Positions 1-11,741 of a stretch of 64,000 bases of DNA are shown here, in pieces; within the stretch, counting starts at the first letter, position 1, and every line of letters begins with the position of its first letter. This DNA is from Pseudopyrenochaeta lycopersici (lineage: Eukaryota > Ascomycota > Dothideomycetes > Pleosporales > Pseudopyrenochaetaceae). The notes beneath the pieces are model-generated. The model saw only the letters and a program-made list of their open reading frames with translations, was not told the origin of the DNA and ran no database searches. The position numbers and the translations under genes were made by a program. Location of the stretch: positions 496,001 to 560,000 of the forward strand of contig NHZP01000027.1 in NCBI GenBank assembly GCA_003313425.1. The letters run 5' to 3'.

Positions 1-2215
1 ACGTTAGACTAATACTAACTGCGCGAGAGGAAAGCTGGGCTAGTAATCCTCTAGAGATCCACGCAGGACTAAATAAGTAAACAGGTCTTCTATCTCCTAA
101 GCTAACCCTAGAGCTAGAGAGCTAGAGGGAGATAAAGGAGAATGAGCCTCTAAGGAGATAAGGAGAAGGTGATTATACTAGTAACCTACGGGAAGTGTAC
201 TTAACTAGAGAAGGGGGTAAGCTAGGCGAATTACGAGGTTATAAAGACTAACGAGCTGAATAAATAGCTCCTGCCTCTTGGAGTAGGAGCCCTTATTCTT
301 AGGCTCTACACGACGTAGATTAGGCACCTCTAAAGCGAGCGTATAATTGTAAAATCTGGGGAGAAGCGAGCTGCGCGAGCCGCAGGCTTAAGAAACAGGA
401 CCTAAGGGATCCTGATGAACTAGATCAGATGGGGGGTGCGAGGAAGGGAGCGCAGCTTACAGTAATTAACAGAGACAGCTTACTGTACAGTTTAGATGAT
501 TAAAGAAAGCGAGAGATCCTCTAAATAAACTTCCTAACTATAAACGCCGCTCGCGAAGTAGGAAGTAAGGAGTATAAAACGCTGCACGCAGTAATCGCTG
601 CAGCTATACTTCTAAAACGAGAGCAGGAAGAATAATTGCATCGCAATTAACTTCTAAAAGAACCAAATAAATAGAAGGATCTGAATAGCTACCTGTATAG
701 AGCTCTGTTTAAATAAGCAGCTAAGAAAGAGATTAATACACTGCTTGAGAAAGGGACATGGGTAGAGATTAATTAAGCTGAGGTAAAAAATAGACCGCTC
801 CCTCTTAAATGGGTATTTACCTATAAGCTTAATAAGGATGGTTACTTTGTAAAATGTAAAGCGCGGATCTGCGTGAGAGGAGATCTCTAGATAAAGGACT
901 TAATTGAGTTAACGTACGCAGCTATGCTTGCAGCACGATCGTTTTAAACAGCTATAGTAATTGCAGCTTAATTTAACCTAGAAGTCTACTAACTAGATAT
1001 TATAGGCGCTTTTCTAAACGCGCGGAGGGATAACTAACCAAGCGTTAACTACGAGCTTCTAGATAGCTTCACAAAGCTAGGTAAGTGCGTATAGCTAAAA
1101 CGAGTACTGTATGGCCTAAGAGATTCGCCAGTTCTCTAGTATTACGAGTTCTTAGGCACCCTTTAAAAGCTCGGTCTTACAGCTTCAAAAGAAGAACTGT
1201 GTCTGTTCTACGACCGCGAGCGCCGTGTGATGGTACTGTTTTACGTGGATGATATATTGGTGATGTATCACCGCAGTGATGAAGCAGCAGCTTATTAAGT
1301 GATTAATTTGATTAAGGCAACCTATAAAGCTGAAGACTAAGGACTAGTTGCCTGGTTCCTTAGGATACGAGTGATTAGAGATAGAGTAGCTAGGAAGATT
1401 ACCTTTGTTTATGACTCCTATATAGACAAGATCGCCACGAAGTTTAACCTTGCTGATACTGCTTACTTCCTATTAACACCCCTGCCTACTAAGCAGCTAA
1501 CTCTAAGTTAAGGGAGCGCGACTAAGCAGGAGATTAAGAACTACTAAGAGCGAGTAGGATCTATCTTGTACACAGCGATTATAATAAGACCTGATGTGGT
1601 GTACGCAGCGTTGCAGCTCTCGTACTACCTTACGAACCTAAGTAAAGCTTATTTTGAAGTAGTAGATTAGGTAATTGTGTACCTATATTGTATAAAGAAC
1701 CTAGCGATAGAATATAGAGCTAGCTAAGGAGCTTAGCTAATAATGTGTGGAGACGCTTTATTTGCAGACGACGTGGACACGAGGAGATTATCCTATGGGT
1801 TTATAGTTAAGCTCTTTGGAGGCCCTGTTATCTAGAAAGTAGCTTAGCAACTGATAGTAACTACATTAATAACTGAAGCAGAGCTCCTCGCCTTAGCGCA
1901 CACAGCTAAGGAGTCTATGGCACTGAAACGGTTCTTCTACGAGCTACTCCTTGATCTTGGAGTAGCCTGGCAGATCTTTTGCGACAATTAATAAATGATT
2001 AGGCTCGTGACAGGCGAAAATGAGAGAATAACTACGAAGCTGCGCTATGTAGATATACAGAATATGTGGCTACGATAAGAGCACGCTAAAGGATTATTTT
2101 AAGTGCTCTATCTTAAAACGAGCGATATGCTAGCTAATAGGCTGACTAAGAGCTTACTAAAGTAATAGTTTAAAAGATTTAAAGAGTAGCTTAACCTTTA
2201 AGATATAATATAAAG
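1..2215 (+). mobile_element. RIP-degraded Ty1/copia pol (reverse transcriptase and RNase H)
   Basis: Reading the plus strand through stop codons gives a continuous copia-type polymerase. The start of the reverse transcriptase, with PLKWVFTYKL followed by DGYFVKCKARICVRGD, lies near 763-885. The catalytic YVDD is at 1242-1253. The RNase H part, with an ITEAELLAL motif, lies near 1740-2060, and the usual C-terminal stretch (DMLANRLTKSL) ends near 2165. Stops are TAG or TAA at positions where the family has Gln or Trp, as expected for C-to-T change at CpA on either strand. The 5' part (gag, integrase) lies outside the window or is unrecognisable. No clean LTR was found at the 3' end. The element cannot make protein. 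Confidence 0.85.
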
Positions 2216-2269
2216 GCTTAAGAGAGCAGAGTAATAAGAAGTAAATAGATCTAAAACTATTTAATATTA

Positions 2270-2362
2270 CTAGGGGGTTTAACCTCCCTACTCCTAAGGC
2301 CTAGAGCGTAACGTTAACCTATATAAGAGGGTTTAACCTACCCTACTCTTAAGGACCTAACC
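2270..2362. repeat. Short direct repeat downstream of the copia pol
   Basis: A unit of about 30 bp (GGGTTTAACC, then a CCCTACTC core, then TAAGG and CCTA) occurs at about 2274-2303 and again at about 2331-2360. It follows the end of the copia pol and could be part of its untranslated tail or a decayed LTR. The LTR edges could not be placed. Confidence 0.5.
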
Positions 2363-3378
2363 TAACCTTATTACTTAAGGAGGAGATTAATGACCTTGCT
2401 GAGGAGAGTTATGATGCGCTGGCGGCGTACTAAAAGCTCTCTACTAACGGAGCTGCTACCTCCCTCTTTATTGTCCTCCTCCTCCTCTATCTCCTCCTCC
2501 CGCCCCTCCTGCTCCTTGGCAGCGCAAGCCGCTGCGGCCGCGCGCTCCTCCTCCTCCTTCTCCTCCTTCTCCTCCTTCTCCTCCTTCTCCTTGCCCTTAA
2601 CGTGTTTGAGGAGCGCCTAGATGACGGTCCTTAACTCCTTGCTTTCTTATAACTAATAAGCACGAGCACGGTATATTACACTAAGGAGCTTACCTTAGTA
2701 TTGTTCTTTTTAATCGCCTTTGTAAGGCGCAGCGAAAAGTTGAGAATAATAGGGGGGCTATATATAAAGGATTAGCTTAGTAACTAAGCCTGTTGTAGAA
2801 TGGAGCTTACCTGGGGACGTAATTATGCCTGGAGGCATAACGGAAGCAGCGCTGACTACTACTAGAGTTGTTGTGGCACTCCCTAGAGGAGTGCCTAGAG
2901 AGCGCGCTCCTTACGCACTGAAGGTACGGCGCAGAGCGGAGTGCTCCCTGGGTACGCAACTGGGGAGTGCGCACGACCTCCTGTGGATCTTGAGGAACTA
3001 CAGGAGGCGTGCGGGCACGCGCGCGCTTGAGCGCGGCGGCGGAGGCGGCGGCGTTAGCCTGGGCTTTGGCTAGGGCGGAGGCGGCGCGATCGGCGGCGGC
3101 GAGGAGAGCAGCTTGATTAGGTGTTTTACTACTGTCACGAGCTGCCTCCTCGACCCTAGAGAGGAAACCGGGCACTAAGGGAGGCAAGGGCGCGGGCGTG
3201 GGCGTAGGCGCGGGCGCGGGCACGACAGGGGCGGCGGCGCTAACAGCAGAGTTGGGCCTAGAGGCGGCGGAGCGGGTCTCACGGGCCTTTTAGGCGCGGG
3301 CGCGAGCGGCGATTTTGGCTTTGGACTATATAAATCAGTATGATCCCAGGCTCGCGCGCAGTGACTTACAGCAGGCAT

Positions 3379-3442
3379 GATGGTGGTGGTGGTGGTGGTG
3401 TTGCTGCTGTTGCTGTTGTTGCTGTTGGTGCTGCTGTTGTTG
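3379..3442. repeat. Compound trinucleotide microsatellite (TGG)n-(TGC/TTG)n
   Basis: Six or more TGG units are followed by interleaved TGC and TTG units. On the minus strand this would read as His and Gln runs, but no supported gene contains it. Confidence 0.9.
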
Positions 3443-3640
3443 AAGAAATGGAGCTGAGGAGCGCGCGAGGCGCGCTATATGAGGCCATTTTTTGAAGGTG
3501 AAGGTGGGAATTGATCTTAAGCAGAAAACGGAGGTGAAGGGGGATATTGAGCACAACGCGCTGATTGGTCAGTTGAGCAGCCCGAGCTGCCCACCTGGGG
3601 GGTGTGTTGCAAACAACGCGCTGTGACCTGGGGTACGGTA

Positions 3641-3825
3641 GGCTCACGTGCGCGCTGACGTAGGAGCTTACCCTGGAGAGACACGTCTTTTGTGTGCATT
3701 CAAGGGCGCGCTCACGTACGCGCTCACGTGCGCGCTCACGTGCAAGCTGATGGGCAAGCTCACGCAGGAGACACCTGAAGGTAGACTCACGTGCGCGATC
3801 ACGTGCGCGCTCGCGCACGCGTACA
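3641..3825. repeat. Imperfect tandem repeat with five CACGTG palindromes
   Basis: Degenerate units of GCTCACGTGCGC recur across about 185 bp and contain five CACGTG hexamers (the first at 3645-3650, the last at 3800-3805) plus one CACGTA variant. CACGTG is the classical bHLH E-box and G-box core. Whether any factor binds here is unknown, and no clear gene start lies next to it. Confidence 0.75.
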
Positions 3826-5923
3826 CGCTGCTCACGCTCCTACCGTACAATGGCCCCTGTAATAGGCCGTGCTCAGCTCTCCTTTATATAGCTGGCTCTC
3901 AAAGCCTCCTAGACAAAACAGTGGTCCATCTCATAGATCACCTGGGTAACTGTTGCCAAGCTCTCCCTTTTTCCTCCACACTTATTAATACTACTTAAGT
4001 ATACCTTATATACTTTTAATAAGGATAAGAAGTTATTAGATATATACTATCTTAATATTTTTACTTAAAAGTAGGAACTAACTAAGTAGTAATATAGCTT
4101 TACTTAATAAAAGGATAAGCTAGTTAAAAAATATAATAAGCTTAGTAATTAGTAGAATAAACTTATTACTAACTATAAGACTTTAAAAAGTTTATTATAA
4201 GAAGTTAAGAATAAATATAACTTTATATTACGTAACTATTTATTATTTAGCTCTCCTACAGGTTTAAGCCTTACTAAACTTACTTTATTATAGCTACCTT
4301 TAAGTACTATAAAAGATTCTATACTTAGAAGTATAAGTATACTTATATAAATTCTTTTATAAAGGAATATAGCTAGTAGAATTCTTAATAAGTTTAGTTC
4401 TTTTTAGTAAGTTTTACTCTTAACTAACTTTCTTCTTACTTATAAATACTAAATATCTTAGAGTAATATAGTAATACTAATCTTTTATCTAACTAAGCTC
4501 TACTATAAGATTAAAGAGTTATATTAGTTTTTATTTATAAAGAATAAGTAAATTTAAGTACTTTTAGTATACTCTAGAAGTCTTAATCTCTATAGCTAGA
4601 TTATAAAGATACTTAACTATTTTAAAAATAATAAGTTAGACGAGTAATATAGTAATATATAAGTATAATTTATTTTTTAAGCTACTAGTAGTTTTACTTA
4701 GACCTTACTATAAGAGCCTAATAAGTTCTTTTATTAATATAAAAATAACTTTAAGTATTTTTATATTCTTAACTCTATTTTTAAAAACTTTAACTATTAT
4801 ATTATAGTAAAATAGTAATATAATACTTTAGTTTCCTTAGAATATAGCTTACTAGAATATTTTACTATAGTTAAAGTATAAGCTCTATTTTAGATAAAGT
4901 TTAATACTATTACTACATAGCTTAGATAGATTACTATAACTTAAGCTTATAAACTTTAAGCTAAGCTCTTAGGCTATTTCTAATAAAGCTTTAGTAGCGC
5001 GCCTACTATTTATACTACTATTAACTTCTAATCTCTTTATAATATAATTAATAACGTATATTAGAGCTATAACCTTTAGTAATTACCTTAGTATTTTACT
5101 AATTAAATAAAGAGGCGTAACACGCTAGCTAGACTAAGCCTAGTACTACTTTATAAATTTATCCTAAAGATAGTAATAGATAAGCCTATTAAGAAAGCTA
5201 GTAAGCCTACTCTAAGCCTACGTTTATTATTTAAAGATAATAGAATAGGTAACTATAAGCTAGCTAATAGTCTTAAGCCTTATAATATAGACTCTAACTA
5301 TAACTAGTATTAAAGAAATTTATATAGTAACCTAGCTACTAATTATTATATATATATATAAGCTTAGAGACTAGTAACTCTAACTATAAAGAAGCCTCTA
5401 ATAGTAGTAGTAATAAAGCTAAGGATATTATTTATTTAAAGGAAGAGGAACTCTAAATAAAAGTTCTTTATTTACAGTTAATAATTAGTTTTAAGAAACT
5501 ACGCTAGCTACTACTTACTAGAGTAGAATATATAAGCTTATAGTATAAGTACTCTTATAACGTATATAGGCTATCTAGAAAGATAAGCTATATTTAGATA
5601 GCTTAGACTAATTTACTTTCTTAAGTATAATTAGATAATAAGAAAATATTTCTTATATTATCTAGATATTAGTAAATAATAGAGTAGATATAAACTTTAT
5701 TTTATAATAGTTCTTCTAGCTTACTTAGAGGTTTTAATTAATTTCTTTTAATACACCTATTATATATAAAAGATATAAAAGTATTCCTTTAGAATCTATT
5801 ACTTATAAAGTTAAATTTTATATAAAAATTAATTCTTACTTTAAGTATACTTCTATCTATATCTTTAACTAGTATAAAGCTTTTAACTTAGTATTAGGAT
5901 TCTATTAGAGAAAACTATATATA

Positions 5924-6174
5924 TGTAATGGGCTGCGCCCTTTAAGCAGGAGAGGCTTCGCTACTATTGCACGGGGAAAGAACTCCTTAATCTCCTCTGC
6001 CCCCTTTTCTTATCAGCTCGTACAAGTTAGCAGCCAGAGGAGCACGTTCCTCTTCACTCGTACGAACATATATATATATCCTCTAAGGATACCTGTAACC
6101 TCTTCTCTATCTTTCTCCTTCTGTAGTATAGGACAAATGCACACTCGTTAGCTAGGCCTCTTCGCCCATAATAA
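5924..6174 (+). repeat. Probable solo LTR of another retroelement inside gypsy copy 1
   Basis: This 250 bp block is absent from gypsy copy 2 and clearly more GC-rich than its surroundings. It begins TGTAATGGGC and ends GCCCATAATA, which form near-inverted LTR-type ends if the final CA was changed to TA. Both flanks carry CTATA-like sequence, so a 5 bp target duplication is possible but not certain because the flanks are repetitive. About 930 bp of gypsy sequence is missing at the same site, so simple insertion is not the full explanation. Confidence 0.55.
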
Positions 6175-9035
6175 CTATATAATACTTATAAGCCTTTATA
6201 ATACTTTAGCTATATTTTAAAAAGTAATTATTAGTACTTTTTTTAAGTACTTTAATAAATTTTATACTACTTACTTAGATAATATTTTAGTTTTCTTAGA
6301 ATTAGTAGAAGCTTTATAAAGTATATTAAGAAGGTGCTTATATACTTTAAAGAAAAATGATTTTATATAGACTTACGTAAATTAGAATTCTATATAAACT
6401 ATATTAAGTTTTTAAGTATAATAATTATAAATAAAAGTATTAAAATTAACTTTAAAAAAATTAACGCTATATAGTAATAAGAAATACTAAAGACTACTTA
6501 TAATATACTAACTTCTCTTAGTACTTTATTAAAAGTGACTTAAAAACAGTATTACTACTTATATACTTTATTAAAGCTACTATTATAAAAAAGAAAAGTA
6601 GGAATCCTAATAAACTTACTTATAAAAAGGTTTATTATAAGCTAATTATATAGGAAAAAGAAGAAGTAAAAACTTTTAAGGCTCTTAAAGTAGTATTATA
6701 TATAAGAGTAGTATTAAAGTATTTTAATCTTACTAAGTAAATTTATATCTTTACTAATATATTATAATAAGCTTTAAGTAAAGTTATAAAGTAATATAAT
6801 AATAAAGATATCTTATAACTTATTACTCTCTTTTTAAAAAAAGACTTTTTAGTAAAGTAGAACTATAATATTTATAATCTTAAACTTATAATAATTATAT
6901 AAGTATTTAAAGAAAAAGAGCCTAAACTTATAAGCTTTTCTTATCTAATTTAAGTAATAATAGATTATAAGAACCTAGAATAGTTTATAATAACTAAAAA
7001 ACTTAGCTAATAGTAAATATAGTAGTCTTTATTTCTTAGCTAGTTTAACTTTAAAATTATTTATACTTCTAAAGAAACTAATAGTAAAGCTATTACTTTA
7101 AGCTATTAACTTTAAGATACTTTAATAAATATAGAAGACTCTTATTATAGTATATAAGCTACTATTCTTAGACTTTAAGTACTCTCTTTAGGTACATAAC
7201 TAGTAGTTATAATAGCTTTATACGCTTTAGCCTTTAGCTAAAGTAGGATAATTTTACTTTACTTATACTTATAAAACAAACTTTTTTATAAAGTCTAGTA
7301 ATAATAATAATAATTTTACGCTAATTAATAGTATAATAGACCTTTTATTACTTTATTATAAAGATAACTATTAGCCTATAAAAGAAATCTTTAATACTAT
7401 ATATATAAATAATACTATAGTAAAAAAGGCTTTTAAAGCTATTAGTATAAAAACCACTAAATTATTATTATAGTTTTATAAGAATAGTTATTACTTTTTA
7501 TTTATACACCTATTAAGTATAAGTAAAACAATTTTTTAACGCCTTTAAATAGATAAGACTAAGCTATATACTCTCTAACTTATAGTTATACTAATATATT
7601 ATAAAGTTATATTATAACTACTAAATTCCTAGTTATAAAAGTTCCTATAATATATTCTTTCTTATATACTTATAGTACTACTAACTAAAGATATACTTAT
7701 TAATTAAATAGTATTATAACGCGTACGCTACTTATTACTAAATAAAAAGCTCTTAGGATAGTAAGTATAGCTACTTATAGCTACTACTAGTACTTTATAA
7801 ATACTAAATAAAAGTTTTAGTTAATTTTATTTAAGATTTACTTACTTCTTAGCTAAATAGCTATACTTTTAAGAATATCTTTATTATTATAGACTACTTT
7901 ATAAAAAGATAGTATTTTTTCCTTATAAATAGCTATACTATAGCTAAAGCTACTAAGTACTTTATAAAAGTTTTTAAATTATATAGTATTTTCTTTAGTA
8001 TTATCTCTAACTATAGTTTCAATTTTATTAGTTAGTTTTAGAGGTAAGTTTATAAGAAACTATATATTTAATAGCGCTTATTAATAGCTTATTACCCTAT
8101 AATAGATAGGTAGACTAAGTAAGTAAATTAGGCCTTAGAAATTTATCTTTACTAGTATATTAACTATGCGTAAACTAACTAAGCTGCCTAGCTTTATAGT
8201 ACTAAGGTTTAAGCTAATAATATAGTTAACGCTTCTATAAGTATAATACTATTTTTTACTAATCTTAGATATTACTCCTATAGTAGTATATACCTAAAAG
8301 AGAACTATAATAAAAAGCTTAGTAGCGCTATAGCTAGTAATAAAATATAAGTAAATAAGCTTATAAATACTTATATAGATCTAGTTACTTATTTATAAGA
8401 ATAAATACTATAAGCTAAATAAAAATAAGCTCACTATACTAATCCTTCTTACTAATTAGTATAAAAGTATACTATTAGAGACTAAGTTATAGTTAATATA
8501 ATTAATTAGTCTACTAAATAAAAGTTAAAAAAGCTAGACTTTAAATAGGTAGAGCCTTATAGTATTAGAAAAGTTATATATAATAACTAAGTATATTAAT
8601 TAGACCTCTTACTAGATTTATTAAGCAGTAGAGCTTTCCTTATATTTTACTTTAAACTTCTTTAGCTTATACTCTTAAAAAGGCTTCTAGATTAGGTACT
8701 AGCTTAGCTAGTAACTATTAAAGTAATTAATCTTAATAATAAAGTATAAGATAAGTAGCTTATTAATAATTTTCTTAATTACTAGTAAATAAGTATTAAA
8801 GGCTACTAAAAATATAAGTAGAAGTACTTAATTAAATAGACTAGCTACCTAAAACTTACTTAGTATCCTGCAGCTAAGTACCTTAATAACTATAATACTT
8901 ATTTATTCTATTAGTAATAGCCTAATAAGCCTAAGCTACCTACTTATTATATACCTTTAGGTTAGTTACTACTTAATAAGAATAGGTTAGCTATAGAAGA
9001 GTATCTTAGCAGTAATAAGGCTACCTAAAATTTTA

Positions 9036-9130
9036 CTTTAATCTACGCGCTTTAGCCTTAATTTCCGCGTTTTAGCCTTAATTTGCGTATTTCTAGCCTT
9101 AATTTACGCGTCTCTAGCCTTAATTTGCTT
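9036..9130 (+). repeat. Tandem TAGCCTTAATTT units at the end of gypsy copy 1
   Basis: Four or so copies of a unit of about 19 bp (TAGCCTTAATTT plus a RCGCG-like spacer) lie here. The same block lies shortly before the 3' LTR in gypsy copy 2 (about 31,180-31,262), so it belongs to the element. Confidence 0.85.
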
Positions 9131-9139
9131 GCCTTAGGC

Positions 9140-11690
9140 CTGTTAGGATCCGAAATCCCAGTTAAGGGAGAAGCACCTCAGGAACTGGCGACCAGTCAAG
9201 AAGCGCCAGTGTTCTACTCTATCGGGGACTGGTGCCTGATAAGCTTACTGCCACGTGGGACCATCACCTTCGACGAAGGACCCTGGCGGTCGACTATTGA
9301 TCTTGTCCTCGCCTCGAGGGGTCTAGGTAGACGGGTGACAAGGTGTCGCACCCACCCAGTTGAACATGGGTCAGGCCATCGCGCAATTGAAACGACCTTC
9401 CTGAGCAACGAGCGACCAACATTCTCTGGACCTCCCCGCCCCTTATTTCGCGAAGCCCCGTGGGCCGATATTAACAGGGAACTGAAAGACCTAGAGACAG
9501 AGATACTAGACATCACGAGCCGGTCAGAACTAAACTCCATGGTGGAACGATTGACAAACAGAGTCAACCAAACCGTTCGACTATTGGTTCCGATTGCACG
9601 TTCGTCTCCATATAGCAAGAGATGGTGGACGCCCGAGTTAACCGCTCTACGTGACGTATACACGAGGACCCGGAACCGGTGCACTCAATTCCGGCGATAT
9701 GGCTAGAGGACACCGCGTCTGACCTAAGGAGACAGAACCACCGTGCAATCTGAGACGCAAAGCGGCGCCACTGGCAGGAGTTCCTGAACAACACTGATAA
9801 AATCTGGAAAGCAGCGCGATATCTGGAACCTGGAGAACGATCTATAGGAATTATCCCCACATTACGCTCCACGATCAGACGTTTAACGACGACCAGGGAA
9901 AGGCCCACGCGCTCTTGCAGGCCTTTTTCCCTCCGTTACCTAGTATCCTAGTTGAACCGCAGGAGGTAAGGCTGCGGCCGGACCCTCTCCTGATGGGAAC
10001 GATCACGCCACAGGAAGTCGATGTTGACAGGTCTAGAAAGTACGGTGATATCTGATCGGAGAGACCGAAATTTTAGACTTTCGGTGAGACCGAGAATATC
10101 GGATTGACCGTTGGCCAGACCGAAGAGCTGAAGTTGAGGCCGTAGATATAAAGGAGCAGGTTGCGCTCTGTAGATGAGAGAGAGACAACTCAAAAGAGAG
10201 ATAATTGCAAGTCTATTGAGAATTGCACCACATGTGCCACGTATTTGGGTACTTATAACAACAGTCGAAGCCACCCTCACGAAAATGGCTCCGTGGAAAG
10301 CCCCGGGGCGCGACGGACTCCCGGCAGTGGTGTGGCAACAATTCTGGCCAACGGTGAAAGGTTGGGTCATCGAGATCTTTCAAGCATCCCTCCGATTTGG
10401 CTACTTCCCTAAAGCCTGGAGGGTGGCTAAGATCGTGGTACTGCCAAAGAGAGGACGGGACCCATCATTACCGAAGTCATACCGTCCTATCTCGCTGTTG
10501 GCAACACTTGGAAAAGTGCTAGAAGCAGTAGTCGCCAATGGGATTTCAACACTAGTCGAAAAGCACCAATTGCTGCCTTCGAATCACTTCGGTGCTCGAC
10601 GGAGGCGGTCATGCGAACAAGCACTTAACGTCCTAGTGGAAAAGATACACGATGCGTGGCGTGAGGGCAACGTTCTCAGCCAGGTGAGCTTCGACGTGAA
10701 AGGCGCGTACAATGGAGTGGATGGGCGGGTGCTATTGCGGAGACTGCGTGAGCGGTGGATTCCAAGCGTCCTGGTTCGGTGGATCGATAGCTTCTGCTTC
10801 GCGCGGCCCGCTTCAATCGCAGTAAACACGTACCAGTCCGAAGAAGTGGATATCCGACACGCAGGGCTTCCGTAAGGCTTGCCGCTCTCACCTATGCTCT
10901 TTCTTTTCTTCAATGCGAACCTAATGGATGTCCCTATCATTAGGAGGAAAGGCGCCATCGCTTTCGTCGACGATTACACACGGTGGACAGTGGGCCGCCA
11001 CTACGGAGAGCAGGGAAATTGATCCTCCGCCATGGGCGAAGATCCAGCTCCGAGCGTCCGCGCTGCGGTGGGCGCGTTTGAGCGCTGTAGATCACCGAAA
11101 AAGCGTTTTCCGACAGTCAGTAGCCAGCCAGTACACTCACCAGCTGGACTCAGCCCTCCCGGGTCCCCATACGAAGATAATTTATGACTGCTTCGGCCGG
11201 GAGAAAGCATCCAGTCTAGCTCAGCTTCGCATTGGACATGCTAGGCTTAATGGGCATTTTCATCGGATTGGTCAGAATGAAAGCGACTTGTGCGCGTGTG
11301 GTGTCGAACGTGAAACAGTACAGCACTTCCTGCTCCAATGCACGCAATGGAACTAACAACGTCGCGCCCTCATTGACGCGGCTGGCTCCAACTACGGTAG
11401 TCTATCTTATATGCTGGGGGGTAAACCGGAGAGTGTGGACGATACGGATGAGCAGCGCAGAAGAGCGTGGAAACCTGATATCAAGGTCGTCAAAGCAGTT
11501 GTCGCGTTCGCGGTTGAGACTCAAAGGTTGGAATATGAAGGGTACTGATGTGTGAAGCCCGGTGGGCAAAGCCGTGAGGTGATGAATCAATTTAGTGGAC
11601 ATATCTAATGATGCAGCGCACACTAGCTAGGGGCTTGCATACGACCTAAGGTCGTGAAAAGCCTGAGGAATCAATCAATCAATCAATCTT
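9140..11690 (+). mobile_element. 5'-truncated LINE (Tad/I-like) ORF2 remnant
   Basis: The order is LINE-like. The C-terminal half of an endonuclease/exonuclease/phosphatase domain (STIDLVLAS, then HGSGHRAIETTF) lies at about 9150-9480. A linker (KRRHWQEFLNNTDKIWKAARYL) comes next, at about 9755-9830. The reverse transcriptase (MAPWKAPGRDGLP, SYRPISLLATLGKVLE, catalytic AFVDDYT near 10,957-10,980) follows from about 10,284. A CCHC-type zinc-binding tail (LCACGVERETVQHFLLQC) lies near 11,290-11,345. Frames shift at about 9706 and stops occur at 9704-9706, 10,873-10,875 and elsewhere. Reverse transcriptase thumb and RNase H appear deleted between about 10,985 and 11,020. The element ends in (AATC)n. 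It is far less RIPed than the gypsy copy it abuts, which suggests a later arrival or short effective homology. Confidence 0.85.
11669..11688. repeat. (AATC)5 microsatellite, LINE 3' tail
   Basis: Five tandem AATC units lie directly after the zinc-binding tail and 3' untranslated stretch of the LINE. Many non-LTR elements end in such simple repeats, so this is probably the element's 3' boundary. Confidence 0.8.
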
Positions 11691-11741
11691 GAGCTCGCAT
11701 TGTAAACTGCAGCCATACAAATACATCGGCAACCAGCCGCG

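Larger units (their letters stand above)
2390..3970. other. GC-rich, repeat-poor island between two RIPed retroelements
   Basis: This 1.6 kb block is GC-rich and lacks the TA-rich texture of both flanks, so it was largely spared by RIP or arrived later. It holds a CTC/CTT-rich low-complexity stretch (about 2475-2592). On the minus strand there is an Ala/Pro-rich open stretch (about 2807-3380, AADRAASALAKAQ-like) that I cannot assign to a family; it could be the tail of a transposase or gag protein. None of the short open frames looks like a conventional gene. Confidence 0.5.
3981..9130 (+). mobile_element. Ty3/gypsy copy 1, heavily RIPed, LTRs missing
   Basis: Nearly the whole stretch aligns by eye, in order, with the internal part of the gypsy element at 23,884-31,903. 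Matching points are 3981 with about 25,396, 5923 with about 27,320, 6172 with about 28,250, and 9038-9130 with the 3' tandem block near 31,180-31,262. Differences are overwhelmingly C to T or G to A, and this copy is the more AT-rich of the two. It lacks both LTRs and the 5' leader/gag part. About 930 bp of the central region is replaced by unrelated sequence (separate entry). The 3' end is cut by the LINE that follows. It is non-functional. Confidence 0.85.

Noticed and set aside
2807..3223. Long Ala/Pro-rich minus-strand open frame
   Set aside because: It is long because the block is GC-rich; the residues are low-complexity and no domain or intron structure supports a gene.
3648..3998. Plus-strand open frame over the CACGTG array
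   Set aside because: The frame translates the tandem repeat itself and its opposite strand is equally open, so it is not evidence of a gene.
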